Source: Treponema sp. (GTDB taxonomy: Bacteria; Spirochaetota; Spirochaetia; Treponematales; Treponemataceae). From it: 64,000 nt of DNA. The notes under the pieces are model-generated. The model searched no databases, had not been told where the DNA came from, and saw only the letters and a list, made by a program, of their open reading frames with translations. Each line of letters opens with the position of its first letter. Position 1 is the stretch's first letter. The position numbers were made by a program, and so were the translations under genes. Below are positions 47,803 through 56,775 of this stretch, one piece after another. Location: assembly GCA_017645785.1 (NCBI GenBank), contig JAGCNW010000015.1:1-64000 (forward strand), given 5' to 3'.

Positions 47803-48598
47803 TCAGCGCCTCCTGTCCAAGGTAAGCCTTAATTACCTGCGGATTAGTCTTGATTTGGTCGGGACTTCCTTGCGCGATTATGCGGCCGTAATCCAAAACC
47901 ATAATGCGCTCGCAGATTCCCATAACCAATTTCATGTCGTGCTCAATCAACAAAATCGTCAAGTTGAACTTTTCCCTGATAAAGGCGATCATGTTCATAA
48001 GGTCTTCGGTTTCTTGGCCGTTCATGCCGGCGGCCGGTTCGTCAAGCAAAAGAATTTTCGGCTCGCTGGCCAACGCGCGCGCGATTTCCAATTTGCGCTG
48101 CTCGCCGTAAGGAAGATTCTTTGCCAGCTCTTTTTTCTTTGAGTCAATCTTGAACAAAGAAAGCAAGAGGTCGGCTTTTTCTTCCATTTGCTTTTCGTCC
48201 TGCCTAAAACGGGGCGTGCGCAAAAGCGCGTCGATCGGATTTGAAGAGCGCAAATTGTGCAAGGCGACCTTTACGTTGTCCTCGACAGTCAAGTTGCCGA
48301 ACAAGCGAATGTTTTGGAACGTGCGCGCGATTCCCAAGCGGCAGTGCTCCGCCGGATTAAGCTTGTTAATGACGCGAGCCTTTCCGCGCCTGTCCCAATA
48401 ATTTATTTGTCCTTCCGTCGGCGTGTAGACTCCGCTCAACATGTTGAAGACTGTCGTCTTTCCCGCGCCGTTGGGGCCGATCAAGCCGACCAACTCGCCT
48501 TCGTAAAGCGCGCAGTCAAAATCGCTTACAGCGCGAAGGCCTCCAAAGACGATGGAAACGCCGGAAGCCTGCAAAACCATTTTCTTTTCCTCCGCCAT
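47795..48598 (-). CDS. livG: Branched-chain amino acid ABC transporter ATPase LivG
   Basis: 267 residues. Walker A GPNGAGKTT, the LivG-type ARTFQNIRLF segment, PYGEQRKLEIARAL signature and LLLDEPAAGMN Walker B. The ATG at 48598 overlaps the TGA of livM and has GGAGG seven bases upstream, better than a Met seven codons further in, though that one also has a purine-rich site. Confidence 0.94.
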   Translation of the reverse strand: MAEEKKMVLQASGVSIVFGGLRAVSDFDCALYEGELVGLIGPNGAGKTTVFNMLSGVYTPTEGQINYWDRRGKARVINKLNPAEHCRLGIARTFQNIRLFGNLTVEDNVKVALHNLRSSNPIDALLRTPRFRQDEKQMEEKADLLLSLFKIDSKKKELAKNLPYGEQRKLEIARALASEPKILLLDEPAAGMNGQETEDLMNMIAFIREKFNLTILLIEHDMKLVMGICERIMVLDYGRIIAQGSPDQIKTNPQVIKAYLGQEALNA

Positions 48599-49596
48599 CA
48601 CTTTGCCTCCGCGTTCTTATTTTTCTTTGTCTTTTTTTGCAGGAACTTTTGCGCCTTCTCAAACGCTTTGACAAACGACGCTTCTTTTGTACCAAGCAAA
48701 CCTTGCGGTCTGAATATCATAACCAAAATCAAAACGACCGGATAGAAGAGCAAGCGGTAGTTTTGCAAGAAACGCAAGAACTCCTGCAAGTAAGTCAAAA
48801 CATAAGAAGCCAAAACGCTTCCTGTGGTGGAACCCATTCCGCCCAAAACTACAAAGATCAAATAATCGATGCTCTTTGTAAAGCCCGCTTGGTCTGGCTT
48901 GATAAATCCGATAAGGCAAACGTAAAGCGCGCCGCCAATTCCTGCTACAAAACTCGCCATTACAAAACCGATCATCTTGTAGCGGAAGACACCGATTCCG
49001 CTTGAGTTGGCGGCTATCTCGTCTTCGCGAACCGCAAGAATCGCGCGGCCGTAAGAGGAACGGATAAAGTTTTGCGTCAAGGCGATCAACACTACCAAGA
49101 TTCCTGTCACAACTCCAAAGGCGACGGCTGGGTTAAAGACCATAATCGTGTTGAACTGAATTCCGTTGGGTCCGCCAGTCCACTTTTTTAAGTTGACCAA
49201 AAAGACGCGGATGATTTCGCCAAAGGCCAAAGTAACGATGGCCAAGTAGTCGCCTTCCAAGCGCAAGGTCGGAAAGCCGATCAAAAAACCAAAGAAGGCT
49301 GTTATCAAAGCGGCGATGATTATCGCAATCGGAAGCGGAACATGCGCGTTTGTGCAAAGCAAAATTGTCGAATAGCCGCCAATCGCCATAAAGCCCGCTT
49401 GTCCCAAAGAAAGCTGGCCTGTGATTCCGCAAATGATGTTTACGCTCAAAGCCATTATCGCGTTGATTCCGGCCAAAGAAAAAATCTGCGCTGTGTAAGC
49501 GTCAATCGCTCCGGCCGCAATCAAGGCCGCCGGAAGCGCCGTCGCGATGATTCCCACCGCGAACAATATAATTGTGTTTCTAACGTTCTTTGTCAT
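48598..49596 (-). CDS. livM: Branched-chain amino acid ABC transporter permease LivM
   Basis: 332 residues, about nine membrane spans, with the LivM loop DYLAIVTLAFGEI and the EAA-like VREDEIAANSSGI. Partner of LivH in the membrane. ATG at 49596 lies two bases after the livH stop. C-terminal basic tail (KKTKKNKNAEAK). Confidence 0.94.
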   Translation of the reverse strand: MTKNVRNTIILFAVGIIATALPAALIAAGAIDAYTAQIFSLAGINAIMALSVNIICGITGQLSLGQAGFMAIGGYSTILLCTNAHVPLPIAIIIAALITAFFGFLIGFPTLRLEGDYLAIVTLAFGEIIRVFLVNLKKWTGGPNGIQFNTIMVFNPAVAFGVVTGILVVLIALTQNFIRSSYGRAILAVREDEIAANSSGIGVFRYKMIGFVMASFVAGIGGALYVCLIGFIKPDQAGFTKSIDYLIFVVLGGMGSTTGSVLASYVLTYLQEFLRFLQNYRLLFYPVVLILVMIFRPQGLLGTKEASFVKAFEKAQKFLQKKTKKNKNAEAK

Positions 49597-49598
49597 AA

Positions 49599-50498
49599 TC
49601 AAACCTTGATAACCCTCTTCTTTCCCAAAAGGCCCGTGGGCTTAACCAACAAAATCAAAATCAGAATTCCAAAGCTTATCGCGTCGGCGTACTGGCTGGG
49701 ACCGTAGCCCTTTGTCATCGTCTCCGCGATTCCCAAAATAACTCCGCCAATCATCGCTCCGGGAATCGAGCCGATTCCTCCAAGAACGGCGGCGACAAAG
49801 GCCTTAAGGCCTGGCATATATCCCATCAAAGGATCGACTTGCGGATAGGCCGAGGCGTACAAAACGCCGCCCGCTCCGGCAAGCACCGAACCGATGGCAA
49901 ACGTAACGGCGATTGTTTTGTTTACGTTTATTCCCATCAAGCTTGAAGCCTGCATGTCGTAGCTTACAGAGCGCATCGCCTTTCCTGTCTTAGTGTAGTT
50001 TACCAAAACATGCAGCGCCAACATAAGCAAAACGCTCGCGATGATTACCAAAGCCTTAATGCCTGGAATCGACACAGGTCCAATGTTTATCTCAGGAACG
50101 TTGAGCGCGGGGAACTGTTTTGGATCGGGACCGGCAAAAGGAAGGACGCGCATCATGTTTTGCAAAATCAATTCGACGGCAATCGCTGTTATGAGCGAAT
50201 TGAGGCGCGGCGCGTTTCTCAACGGCCTGTATGCCAAGCGTTCGATGGCCACGCCAAGCAAGCCGCAAAAAACCATCGCGACCAAAAGCGCCGCCGCAAA
50301 ACCGCCGCTTGACGCTCCAAGCGCCACCAAAACAAAATATCCAGCATACGCGCCCATCATCATAATGTCGCCATGCGCAAAGTTGATGAGCGTGACAATT
50401 CCGTAGACCATCGTGTAGCCAAGCGCGATAAGCGCGTAAATGCTTCCAAGCGAAAGTCCGTTGATGAATTGTTGCAAAAACAAAGAACCGCCGTCCAC
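49599..50498 (-). CDS. livH: Branched-chain amino acid ABC transporter permease LivH
   Basis: 299 residues, polytopic. GLSLGSIYALIALGYTMVYG and INFAHGD are the LivH hallmarks. Start codon GTG with TAGGAG upstream. A strong terminator lies directly before it, so livHMGF is expressed at a fraction of the binding-protein gene livK. Confidence 0.95.
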   Translation of the reverse strand: MDGGSLFLQQFINGLSLGSIYALIALGYTMVYGIVTLINFAHGDIMMMGAYAGYFVLVALGASSGGFAAALLVAMVFCGLLGVAIERLAYRPLRNAPRLNSLITAIAVELILQNMMRVLPFAGPDPKQFPALNVPEINIGPVSIPGIKALVIIASVLLMLALHVLVNYTKTGKAMRSVSYDMQASSLMGINVNKTIAVTFAIGSVLAGAGGVLYASAYPQVDPLMGYMPGLKAFVAAVLGGIGSIPGAMIGGVILGIAETMTKGYGPSQYADAISFGILILILLVKPTGLLGKKRVIKV

Positions 50499-50514
50499 TT
50501 TTTTCTCCTATAGC

Positions 50515-50552
50515 AAAAAAAAGCGCCTGCCCCGACTACGCGGAACAAGCGC
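50515..50552 (-). terminator. Attenuating terminator between livK and livH
   Basis: Arms 50542-50552 and 50523-50533 give 11 pairs on the minus strand RNA (three G-U) around an 8-base loop, followed by eight U (50515-50522). Confidence 0.85.
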
Positions 50553-50639
50553 CTCATTGCGCTAAAATATATTAAAGCATTTTACGTTTTTATTCAAGCC
50601 CGCAACCCGCCGCTCAACCAGACCGCGCTCGCGCGAAAT

Positions 50640-50685
50640 CCGCTCGAAACAACTATTGCAGGCTTGCAAACAATAGTACGAGCGG
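50640..50685 (-). repeat. CTTGCAA-core hairpin repeat after livK
   Basis: Same arms as the copy at 11450 (CCGCTCG/CGAGCGG), plus inner pairs ACTATTG/CAATAGT, with GGCTTGCAAAC in the loop. Starts exactly at the livK TAA stop. Confidence 0.8.
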
Positions 50686-50686
50686 C

Positions 50687-51823
50687 TTACGGCTGAACCG
50701 TTGTCTTGTAAACAGCGGCCAACTGTCCGTCATCGCCCTTTACCAACTCAAGCATAACCGCAGCTTTTATCGGGTTGCGCTTGGCGTCGAATGAAAGGTT
50801 TCCTGTAACGTATTCGCCCTTAATTGAAGCCAAAGCGTTCTTTACGGCTGTCGCGTCTGTGCTGCCGGCCTTAACGATGGCGTCCTTCAAAAGATAAACT
50901 GAATCGTATCCAAGAGCGGCAAAAGCGTTGGGATCCTTGTTGTACTTGGCGCGGAACGCGGCAACGTACTTCTGAACAGTCGGGCTGGTTGAGTCAGCGG
51001 CGTAGTGGTTGGAATAGAAGCCGTTCAAAACTTCGTCTCCAGCATTGCTTGTCAATCCGTCCCATCCGTCGGCTCCAACAAAAGCCACGTTGATTCCCTG
51101 GGCGCGGGCCTGCTTGGCGATCAAGCTTACTACATTGTAGTAGTCGGGAAGGTAAAGAACATCCGGATTGGCTGTCTTGATCTTTGTCAACTGAGCGTTG
51201 AAGTCCTTGTCGTTTGTGGCGTAAGATTCTTTGGCCACGATGTTTCCGCCCAAGGCTACGAATGTCTTTTCAAAGTTTTCTGTCAAACCTACAGAGTAGT
51301 CGTTTCCGATGTCGTAGAGAATGGCGGCATTCTTGGCGCCAAGGTTTTCGATGGCAAACTTTCCGCCTACAGTTCCCTGGAAGGGGTCGATGAAGCAGGC
51401 GCGGAAAATGTAGTCGCCGGCGTCCGTGATGTCCGGAGCGGTGGCGGCAGGAGCGATCTGAACGATCTTCTGGGCCTGGGCGCGGCTTGTAACGGCCTTT
51501 GTGCATCCAGATGTAAGAGATCCGATTACGATCTTAACTCCGTCTTTTGTAGTCAACTTCTGGAAAGCGTTTACTGTCTTGTCAGGATTTCCTTCGTCGT
51601 CTTCGCTAACCAAAACAAGTTTCTTTCCGTTAACTCCGCCGGCGATGTTAATCTCTTCAATGGCCAAGTCAATGCCGTTTTTGCATTCAACGCCATAAAC
51701 GCTTACGTTTCCGCTCAACGGGAAGATTCCGCCGATTGTGATGCTGTCAGACTCTTTCTTGCCGCATAAAGCCAAGGCAAAAAGAGCGGCTGCCGCGACA
51801 GCGGCAAAAGCAAATTTTTTCAT
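50687..51823 (-). CDS. livK: Branched-chain amino acid binding lipoprotein LivK/LivJ type
   Basis: 378 residues. Lipoprotein signal with a lax spirochaetal lipobox (ALALC, Cys20). The receptor-family ANF fold is clear: ITIGGIFPLSGNVSVYGVECKNGI, then ASRAQAQK and AALGYDSVYLLKDA. Captures leucine-type amino acids for LivHMGF. ATG at 51823 has AAGGAG; the longer in-frame start is on the promoter. Confidence 0.94.
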   Translation of the reverse strand: MKKFAFAAVAAAALFALALCGKKESDSITIGGIFPLSGNVSVYGVECKNGIDLAIEEINIAGGVNGKKLVLVSEDDEGNPDKTVNAFQKLTTKDGVKIVIGSLTSGCTKAVTSRAQAQKIVQIAPAATAPDITDAGDYIFRACFIDPFQGTVGGKFAIENLGAKNAAILYDIGNDYSVGLTENFEKTFVALGGNIVAKESYATNDKDFNAQLTKIKTANPDVLYLPDYYNVVSLIAKQARAQGINVAFVGADGWDGLTSNAGDEVLNGFYSNHYAADSTSPTVQKYVAAFRAKYNKDPNAFAALGYDSVYLLKDAIVKAGSTDATAVKNALASIKGEYVTGNLSFDAKRNPIKAAVMLELVKGDDGQLAAVYKTTVQP

Positions 51824-51857
51824 ATCCAATCTCCTTATATAAATTAGATTTGCGATA

Positions 51858-51886
51858 ATTTTGCTGAATTGGAGGCCTTTTGTCAA
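51858..51886 (-). promoter_or_regulatory. livK promoter
   Basis: Minus strand TTGACA (51881-51886), 17-base spacer, CAAAAT (51858-51863). Confidence 0.65.
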
Positions 51887-51951
51887 TAGATTTATCTTTA
51901 AAAAAACTAAATTTTTTAAGCATAATTCAAATAAAAAGGCCTAAAAGACAT

Positions 51952-51980
51952 AAAAAAACCGCGCGGCTAGCGCGCGGTTT
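51952..51980 (-). terminator. Terminator of the ribosomal superoperon
   Basis: Perfect 10-bp stem AAACCGCGCG/CGCGCGGTTT (51956-51965, 51971-51980) with a 5-base loop and a run of T on the minus strand. Confidence 0.93.
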
Positions 51981-51995
51981 ATAGGCAAGAAACTC

Positions 51996-52283
51996 TTACG
52001 CCTGGGCGTCAGCAGGAGCCTCTGTAGCAGGAGCTTCAGCGGCCGGAACTTCGGCTGCGGCTTCTTCAGCGGCAGGAGCGGCTTCAGCGGGAGCGGCAGC
52101 CGGCTTTTCAAGGCGGGCCTTGTTCTTAAGGTGAGCTTTGCAGAATTTGCAAATCATAACCTTCTTGCCCTCAAGGTCGTACTCGTAAACAACCTTGATG
52201 TTTGGGTTTTTGCAGAGAGGACACAAGCCGCGGCCGTGATTTACGGTCTTGCGAAGTCCAGTTCCACGATGCGCTTTAGACAT
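51996..52283 (-). CDS. Small zinc-ribbon protein with Ala/Pro/Glu tail
   Basis: 95 residues. Basic start (SKAHRGTGLRKTVNHGRG) then a zinc ribbon with C21-x2-C24 and C45-x2-C48, and a low-complexity tail of about 35 residues rich in Ala, Pro and Glu. Last gene of the ribosomal superoperon: its ATG overlaps the rplQ stop (TAATG). It is not one of the standard ribosomal proteins that I know. Position, size and charge suggest a ribosome- or RNA polymerase-associated factor (inference). Confidence 0.85.
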   Translation of the reverse strand: MSKAHRGTGLRKTVNHGRGLCPLCKNPNIKVVYEYDLEGKKVMICKFCKAHLKNKARLEKPAAAPAEAAPAAEEAAAEVPAAEAPATEAPADAQA

Positions 52284-52744
52284 TATTTGCTCTCCTTCGC
52301 TTCTTTCTTAGCGGGCTGTTTTTTATCCGTCTTCTTGGCTTCTTTCTTAGCTTTGGCGGCCGCTTTCTTTTCTTCAACCTGTTCAAGCTTGTAGTCAACC
52401 AATTCAAGGATAACTACATCGGCGGCGTCGCCTTCGCGGAATCCCAACTTAAGAACGCGAGTGTAACCACCATTGCGTTCCTTCATGCGGGGAGCGATTT
52501 CAGTAAAAAGTTTGTTCAAAACTTTTTCGTCAGCGATATATTTAGCTACTTCGCGGCGATTGTGAACGCTGTCAACTTTGGCGCGTGTTACAAGCTTCTC
52601 AGCCTTTCTGCGCGCTTCCTTTGCCTTAGCCTTAGTAGTAGTAATGCGTTCAAATCTAAAAAGAGAAGTAACCATGTTGCGCAACATTGCGCGGCGATGC
52701 GCTGTTGTGCGGCTCAGCGCGTTAAAACCAGTTCTATGATTCAT
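52283..52744 (-). CDS. rplQ: 50S ribosomal protein L17
   Basis: 153 residues. N-terminal [21 protein letters not shown] and [12 protein letters not shown] are bL17 signatures; the last 35 residues are a Lys/Ala-rich extension absent in E. coli. Overlaps the rpoA stop. Confidence 0.96.
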   Translation of the reverse strand: MNHRTGFNALSRTTAHRRAMLRNMVTSLFRFERITTTKAKAKEARRKAEKLVTRAKVDSVHNRREVAKYIADEKVLNKLFTEIAPRMKERNGGYTRVLKLGFREGDAADVVILELVDYKLEQVEEKKAAAKAKKEAKKTDKKQPAKKEAKESK

Positions 52745-53792
52745 CTGATTCTTCCTTCTTCTTAGTTAAATTAACAGCATCCTTAAGATAGCTGTAGTCC
52801 GTCATGCCCAAAGTCAAGTTCCATTCAAGCAACTTTTCTTTGATTTCTGTAAGACTCTTTTTGCCAAAGTTTCTGGTCTTGGCGATGTCATCTTCAGTCT
52901 TCTTGGTCAATTCGCCGATTGTGCGGATGTTGGCGTTCTTCAAGCAGTTTGAAGAGCGAACTGACAATTCAAGCTCCTCGACCGGTGTGTTCAACAAGGC
53001 GCGGACTCTCTCGTCCTCTTCGCCCATGTCGTCGTCACCAGAAGAATCGCTGTCATCAAAATTGATGAACACTGAAAAATGCTCTTTGGCGATTTTGGCG
53101 GCTTCGCTCAAAGCGTCGGCCGGCTCAATCGATCCGTCAGTCCATATTTCAAGGCAAAGCTTGTCGTAGTCGTTTCTCTGTCCAACGCGGCAAGGTTCAA
53201 TTGAATACTTAACCTTTTTAACGGGGCTAAAAATAGCGTCCATAGGAATCGTTCCGACAACTTCGATGTACTTGTCGTTAGTTTCCGCAGGAACGTATCC
53301 TCGGCTCAAGTCAACTTGGATTTCCATGTCAATCTTGGCCCCGTCCATCATCGTGAACAAAAGAGCGTCTTTTGTAAGAACTTCCAACTGGCCTTCTTTT
53401 TCAAGGTCATTGCTCGTCACTTTTCCAGGACCCTTAAACTCGTAGAGAATAGTGTCCTGTTCCGCGTCGCCTGCAAGACGAACGCGCGTCTGTTTCAAGC
53501 TGTTCAAGATTTCCAAAGTGTCTTCTGACACGTTGGGAATAGCCTCAAATTCGCTGGAAATAACGTGCGGAACATCGTCAGAATCATAAGAAGTGATTCT
53601 GATAGAAGTAACTGCGTATCCCTGAATCGATGACAGCAAAACACGACGGAGGGTGTTTCCTACTGTCGTGCCGAATCCGGGTTCAAACGGATAAGCATAA
53701 AACTTTCCATAGTTCGCTTGAGAGGTTTCTTGATTCTCAAAACGCACGCCCTTAGGTCTTTGAAAACCTTTAAGCAGATTTTTGCGAGCCAT
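52734..53792 (-). CDS. rpoA: RNA polymerase alpha subunit
   Basis: 352 residues. N-terminal dimerisation domain ([24 protein letters not shown]) and C-terminal DNA-binding domain ([35 protein letters not shown]) joined by an acidic linker. The C-terminal domain reads UP elements such as those proposed upstream of dinD and the yegP-like gene. AAGGAG before ATG. Confidence 0.97.
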   Translation of the reverse strand: MARKNLLKGFQRPKGVRFENQETSQANYGKFYAYPFEPGFGTTVGNTLRRVLLSSIQGYAVTSIRITSYDSDDVPHVISSEFEAIPNVSEDTLEILNSLKQTRVRLAGDAEQDTILYEFKGPGKVTSNDLEKEGQLEVLTKDALLFTMMDGAKIDMEIQVDLSRGYVPAETNDKYIEVVGTIPMDAIFSPVKKVKYSIEPCRVGQRNDYDKLCLEIWTDGSIEPADALSEAAKIAKEHFSVFINFDDSDSSGDDDMGEEDERVRALLNTPVEELELSVRSSNCLKNANIRTIGELTKKTEDDIAKTRNFGKKSLTEIKEKLLEWNLTLGMTDYSYLKDAVNLTKKKEESDES

Positions 53793-53804
53793 TTGAACTC
53801 CTTA

Positions 53805-54398
53805 TTATTTAGAATAATATTCAACCACAAGCTGCTCTTTAACATCGTAATCGATGTCTGAGCGTGACGGCAATGCGGCAACCTTTCCTGACAAATTATC
53901 CTTGTCGGCTTCAAGCCAAGAGGGAACTTTGCGCTCTTCGATTCTGGCAACCAACTTCTTGATGCTAGAAGATGTCTTGCTCTTTTCTTTGAACGCAACC
54001 ACGTTTCCGGCCTTTACCAAGTAAGACGGAATGTCAACTTTCTTTCCGTTGACCGTGATGTGTCCGTGGTTTACCAACTGGCGGGCTTCGGCGCGAGTCT
54101 TGGCAAAGCCAAGGCGGTAAACAACGTTGTCCAAGCGAGATTCCAACAACTGGAGCATAACTTCGCCTGTAACTCCGGGCTTTCTAACAGCCATTTCGTA
54201 GTAAAGTCTGAACTGCTTCTCAAGAACTCCGTAGATAAAGCGGAGCTTCTGCTTTTCGTCAAGCTGAAGGGCGTATTCAGATCTCTTTCTGCGAGTCTCT
54301 TTCTGATTTCTCTTGCTTACTTTGCCGTAGCCCAAAACGAGCGGGTTGAGTCCCAATTTTTTGCAGCGTTTAAGGATAGGTGTTGTGCTTTTACCCAT
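53805..54398 (-). CDS. rpsD: 30S ribosomal protein S4
   Basis: 197 residues. S4 RNA-binding domain with LESRLDNVVYRLGFAKTRAEARQLVNHGHI. The N-terminus (MGKSTTPILKRCKKLGL) is shorter than E. coli S4 and has one cysteine. ATG at 54398 with AAGGAG; the upstream in-frame start would overlap rpsK and is rejected. In E. coli S4 represses its operon through the rpsM leader. Confidence 0.96.
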   Translation of the reverse strand: MGKSTTPILKRCKKLGLNPLVLGYGKVSKRNQKETRRKRSEYALQLDEKQKLRFIYGVLEKQFRLYYEMAVRKPGVTGEVMLQLLESRLDNVVYRLGFAKTRAEARQLVNHGHITVNGKKVDIPSYLVKAGNVVAFKEKSKTSSSIKKLVARIEERKVPSWLEADKDNLSGKVAALPSRSDIDYDVKEQLVVEYYSK

Positions 54399-54415
54399 TT
54401 TATACTCCTTAAGAA

Positions 54416-54796
54416 TTACATTGAGCGCGTCTTGCGCGGGCGGCATCCGTTGTGCGGAATCGGTGTCACATCAGAGATAGACTTAACCTTAAGTCCTTGA
54501 TTTCCAATGGCGCGGACAGCGTTCTCGCGGCCCATGCCAGGTCCCTTAACGAATACGTGCACTTCGCGCAAACCGTAGCTCACCGCCTTCTGGACAGCTG
54601 TCTCGGCGACAGTCTGGGCGGCAAAAGGAGTTGACTTCTTGGCGCCGCGGAATCCAAGTCCGCCGCTTGACGCCCAAGAAAGCGCGTTGCCGTTCAAGTC
54701 AGTAATTGTTACAATTGTATTGTTAAAAGACGCCTGAATGTAAACGTTTCCTTCGTAAACGCTCTTTTTTTCCTTTCTTTTCTTAACAGTAGCCAA
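54416..54796 (-). CDS. rpsK: 30S ribosomal protein S11
   Basis: 126 residues. [26 protein letters not shown] and the C-terminal [16 protein letters not shown] are uS11 hallmarks. The start codon is TTG, with a strong GGAGG 8 bases upstream, unusual for a ribosomal protein gene. Confidence 0.96.
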   Translation of the reverse strand: MATVKKRKEKKSVYEGNVYIQASFNNTIVTITDLNGNALSWASSGGLGFRGAKKSTPFAAQTVAETAVQKAVSYGLREVHVFVKGPGMGRENAVRAIGNQGLKVKSISDVTPIPHNGCRPRKTRSM

Positions 54797-54812
54797 TTAG
54801 TTTACCTCCGCC

Positions 54813-55181
54813 TTACGCTTTCTTCTTGTTCGCAACAGTCTTCTTCTTACCCTTGCGAGTTCTTGAATTTGTACGTGTTCGCTGGCCGCGAACCGGAAGT
54901 CCTTTGCGGTGGCGCTGGCCACGGTAAGATCCGATATCGATAAGGCGCTTGATGTTAAGACCGATTTCCGAGCGGAGACGGCCCTCTACCTTGTACTCTT
55001 TGTCGATAATTTCACGAACTTTTGTCAATTCGTCCTGAGACAAATCATTAATCAACGTCTCTTCCTTAATATCCGCTTTTTTGCAGATTGTGCGAGCCGC
55101 TGATCGACCTATGCCGTAAACATAAGTCAAAGCGATTTTAACCTGTTTATTAGGGAGGTCAACTCCCGCAATTCGAGCCAT
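54813..55181 (-). CDS. rpsM: 30S ribosomal protein S13
   Basis: 122 residues. N-terminal [12 protein letters not shown] and the basic C-terminal [16 protein letters not shown] stretch identify uS13. GAGGAG before ATG, 10 bases after rpmJ. Confidence 0.97.
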   Translation of the reverse strand: MARIAGVDLPNKQVKIALTYVYGIGRSAARTICKKADIKEETLINDLSQDELTKVREIIDKEYKVEGRLRSEIGLNIKRLIDIGSYRGQRHRKGLPVRGQRTRTNSRTRKGKKKTVANKKKA

Positions 55182-55191
55182 CTGTTACTCC

Positions 55192-55305
55192 TCAACCTTG
55201 TCTCTGCTTATGCTTAGGGTTAACGCAAATGATGCGGACAATGCCGTTTCTTTTGATAACCTTACACTTGTCGCAGATAGGCTTTACACTGGTTCGTACT
55301 TTCAT
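55192..55305 (-). CDS. rpmJ: 50S ribosomal protein L36
   Basis: 37 residues, found by reading the minus strand between rpsM and sec[20 protein letters not shown], then [18 protein letters not shown]. It is the zinc-binding (C+) form with C11, C14, C27 and H32. Strong GGGGG site before ATG. The infA, map and adk genes that often lie between secY and rpmJ are missing here. It is preceded by its own candidate promoter and a hairpin leader. Confidence 0.95.
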   Translation of the reverse strand: MKVRTSVKPICDKCKVIKRNGIVRIICVNPKHKQRQG

Positions 55306-55409
55306 AAAAGTCCCCCTGGGAATGCGATAATTATTTCCCGATTATGGCAATTCGCAATGAATTACAATCGGGAAACACGAGTATAGCGCATTTCGCCAAT
55401 TTAAGTCTA
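55306..55409 (-). promoter_or_regulatory. Internal promoter and hairpin leader before rpmJ
   Basis: Minus strand TAGACT (55404-55409), 18-base spacer, TATACT (55380-55385); the RNA would start near 55373 and fold at once into a 10-bp stem TTTCCCGATT/AATCGGGAAA (55366-55375, 55334-55343) with an inner AATTC/GAATT pair. Position matches that of autoregulatory leaders of alpha operons. Confidence 0.6.
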
Positions 55410-55439
55410 GCCCTTCGCCCAAAAATCCTATAGAAAAGT

Positions 55440-56765
55440 CTAGAGGCTTCTTGAGCGAATTCTTCCCCTTTTCATAAGACCATCTTGATGGTGCATTCTT
55501 AAAAGGGCTTCAATCTGGCTCATTGTATCCAAGTCTACGCCAACCATAATTATCAATGAAGTGCCGCCCATCAGCATCGCTACTGACTGCGGGAACTTAA
55601 AGACAAGCTGGATGACCGTGGGCAATATCGCTATCGCCGCAAGGAACAAAGCGCCAGGCAATACCAAACGGTTAAGTATCTTTTGCAAGTACTCTTCCGT
55701 CTTGTCTGTCCTTACTCCAGGAATGGAGCCGCCGTTTTCCCGGATTTGCTTTGCTATTTCAGTGGGGTTCAGGGTTACCTGAGTGTAGAAGTATGCAAAG
55801 AAAATGATAAGGACTACCAACAATACATTGTACCAAATTCCCGTCGGATTCAAGAATACAGCCAATTTCTGAACCCATCTCGCAGCGCCTGAGTTGCTGG
55901 CAATTGAAGAAATAAGCTGCAAGGGAAGCGTCAAGAATGATGAAGCAAAAATCAAAGGAATGACATTTGACGGATTCACTTTAAAGGGAATGTATGTGTT
56001 CTGGCCGCCATACATTTTTCTGCCGACAACGCGCTTGGCGTAGTTGACCGGAATCTTGCGCTCGCCGGATTCTTCGAACACGACAAGGGCGATGATTCCA
56101 ACAAAAATGATAAGAGCCACAATTACAAAAACAATGTTCAGCTGGCCGTTGCGAACTTGTTCGGCAAGCTCGGCCACAGCGCTAGGCATGCGGGCAACGA
56201 TGCCGGCAAAAATCATGATAGAAATGCCGTTGCCGATTCCGCGGGCGGTGATTTGATCGCCCAACCAAACTGTTACCATTGAACCGGTCGTTACGGTAAG
56301 AATCGCAAGAAGCTTAAAGGCCACTTCGTTGTTGAGCGAAATGACGCCGATGTTCTTTGCGTAAATTGTAACCGCAAACGACTGAACGATGCAGACAAAA
56401 ATCGTTCCGACTCTTGTCCACATCTGCATTCTCTGCTGGCCGCCTTCTTCCATAACCGCTCTTTTCATAGAAGGGAAAATGATAAGAAGGAGCTGCAAGA
56501 TAATCTGTGTTGAGATGTAGGGCATTACGCCCAACATGAACACAGAAAAGTTAGAGAACGCGCCGCCAACAAAGAAGTCCATGTAGCTTGCAAAAGCGTT
56601 GTTGTTCTGCGCGGCAAGATTGTTAAAGTATTCAAACAAAGCTGCTGCGTCCACTCCCGGAATTGTAAGAACGCATCCGAGTCTGTAGACCGCCAGTACA
56701 ACTAGAGTGAAGAAAAGACGGCTGCGGAGTTCTTTAATTTTAAACATGTTCGCAATTAAATTCAT
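55440..56765 (-). CDS. secY: Preprotein translocase subunit SecY
   Basis: 441 residues with ten membrane spans. N-terminal ELRSRLFFTLVVLAVYRLGCVLTIPGVD, plug-domain region, the cytoplasmic loop ESGERKIPVNYAKR and the C-terminal SIPGVRTDKTEEYLQKILNR. Central channel of the Sec system that exports the signal-peptide proteins listed here. Confidence 0.97.
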   Translation of the reverse strand: MNLIANMFKIKELRSRLFFTLVVLAVYRLGCVLTIPGVDAAALFEYFNNLAAQNNNAFASYMDFFVGGAFSNFSVFMLGVMPYISTQIILQLLLIIFPSMKRAVMEEGGQQRMQMWTRVGTIFVCIVQSFAVTIYAKNIGVISLNNEVAFKLLAILTVTTGSMVTVWLGDQITARGIGNGISIMIFAGIVARMPSAVAELAEQVRNGQLNIVFVIVALIIFVGIIALVVFEESGERKIPVNYAKRVVGRKMYGGQNTYIPFKVNPSNVIPLIFASSFLTLPLQLISSIASNSGAARWVQKLAVFLNPTGIWYNVLLVVLIIFFAYFYTQVTLNPTEIAKQIRENGGSIPGVRTDKTEEYLQKILNRLVLPGALFLAAIAILPTVIQLVFKFPQSVAMLMGGTSLIIMVGVDLDTMSQIEALLRMHHQDGLMKRGRIRSRSL

Positions 56766-56775
56766 CTATTCCGCC

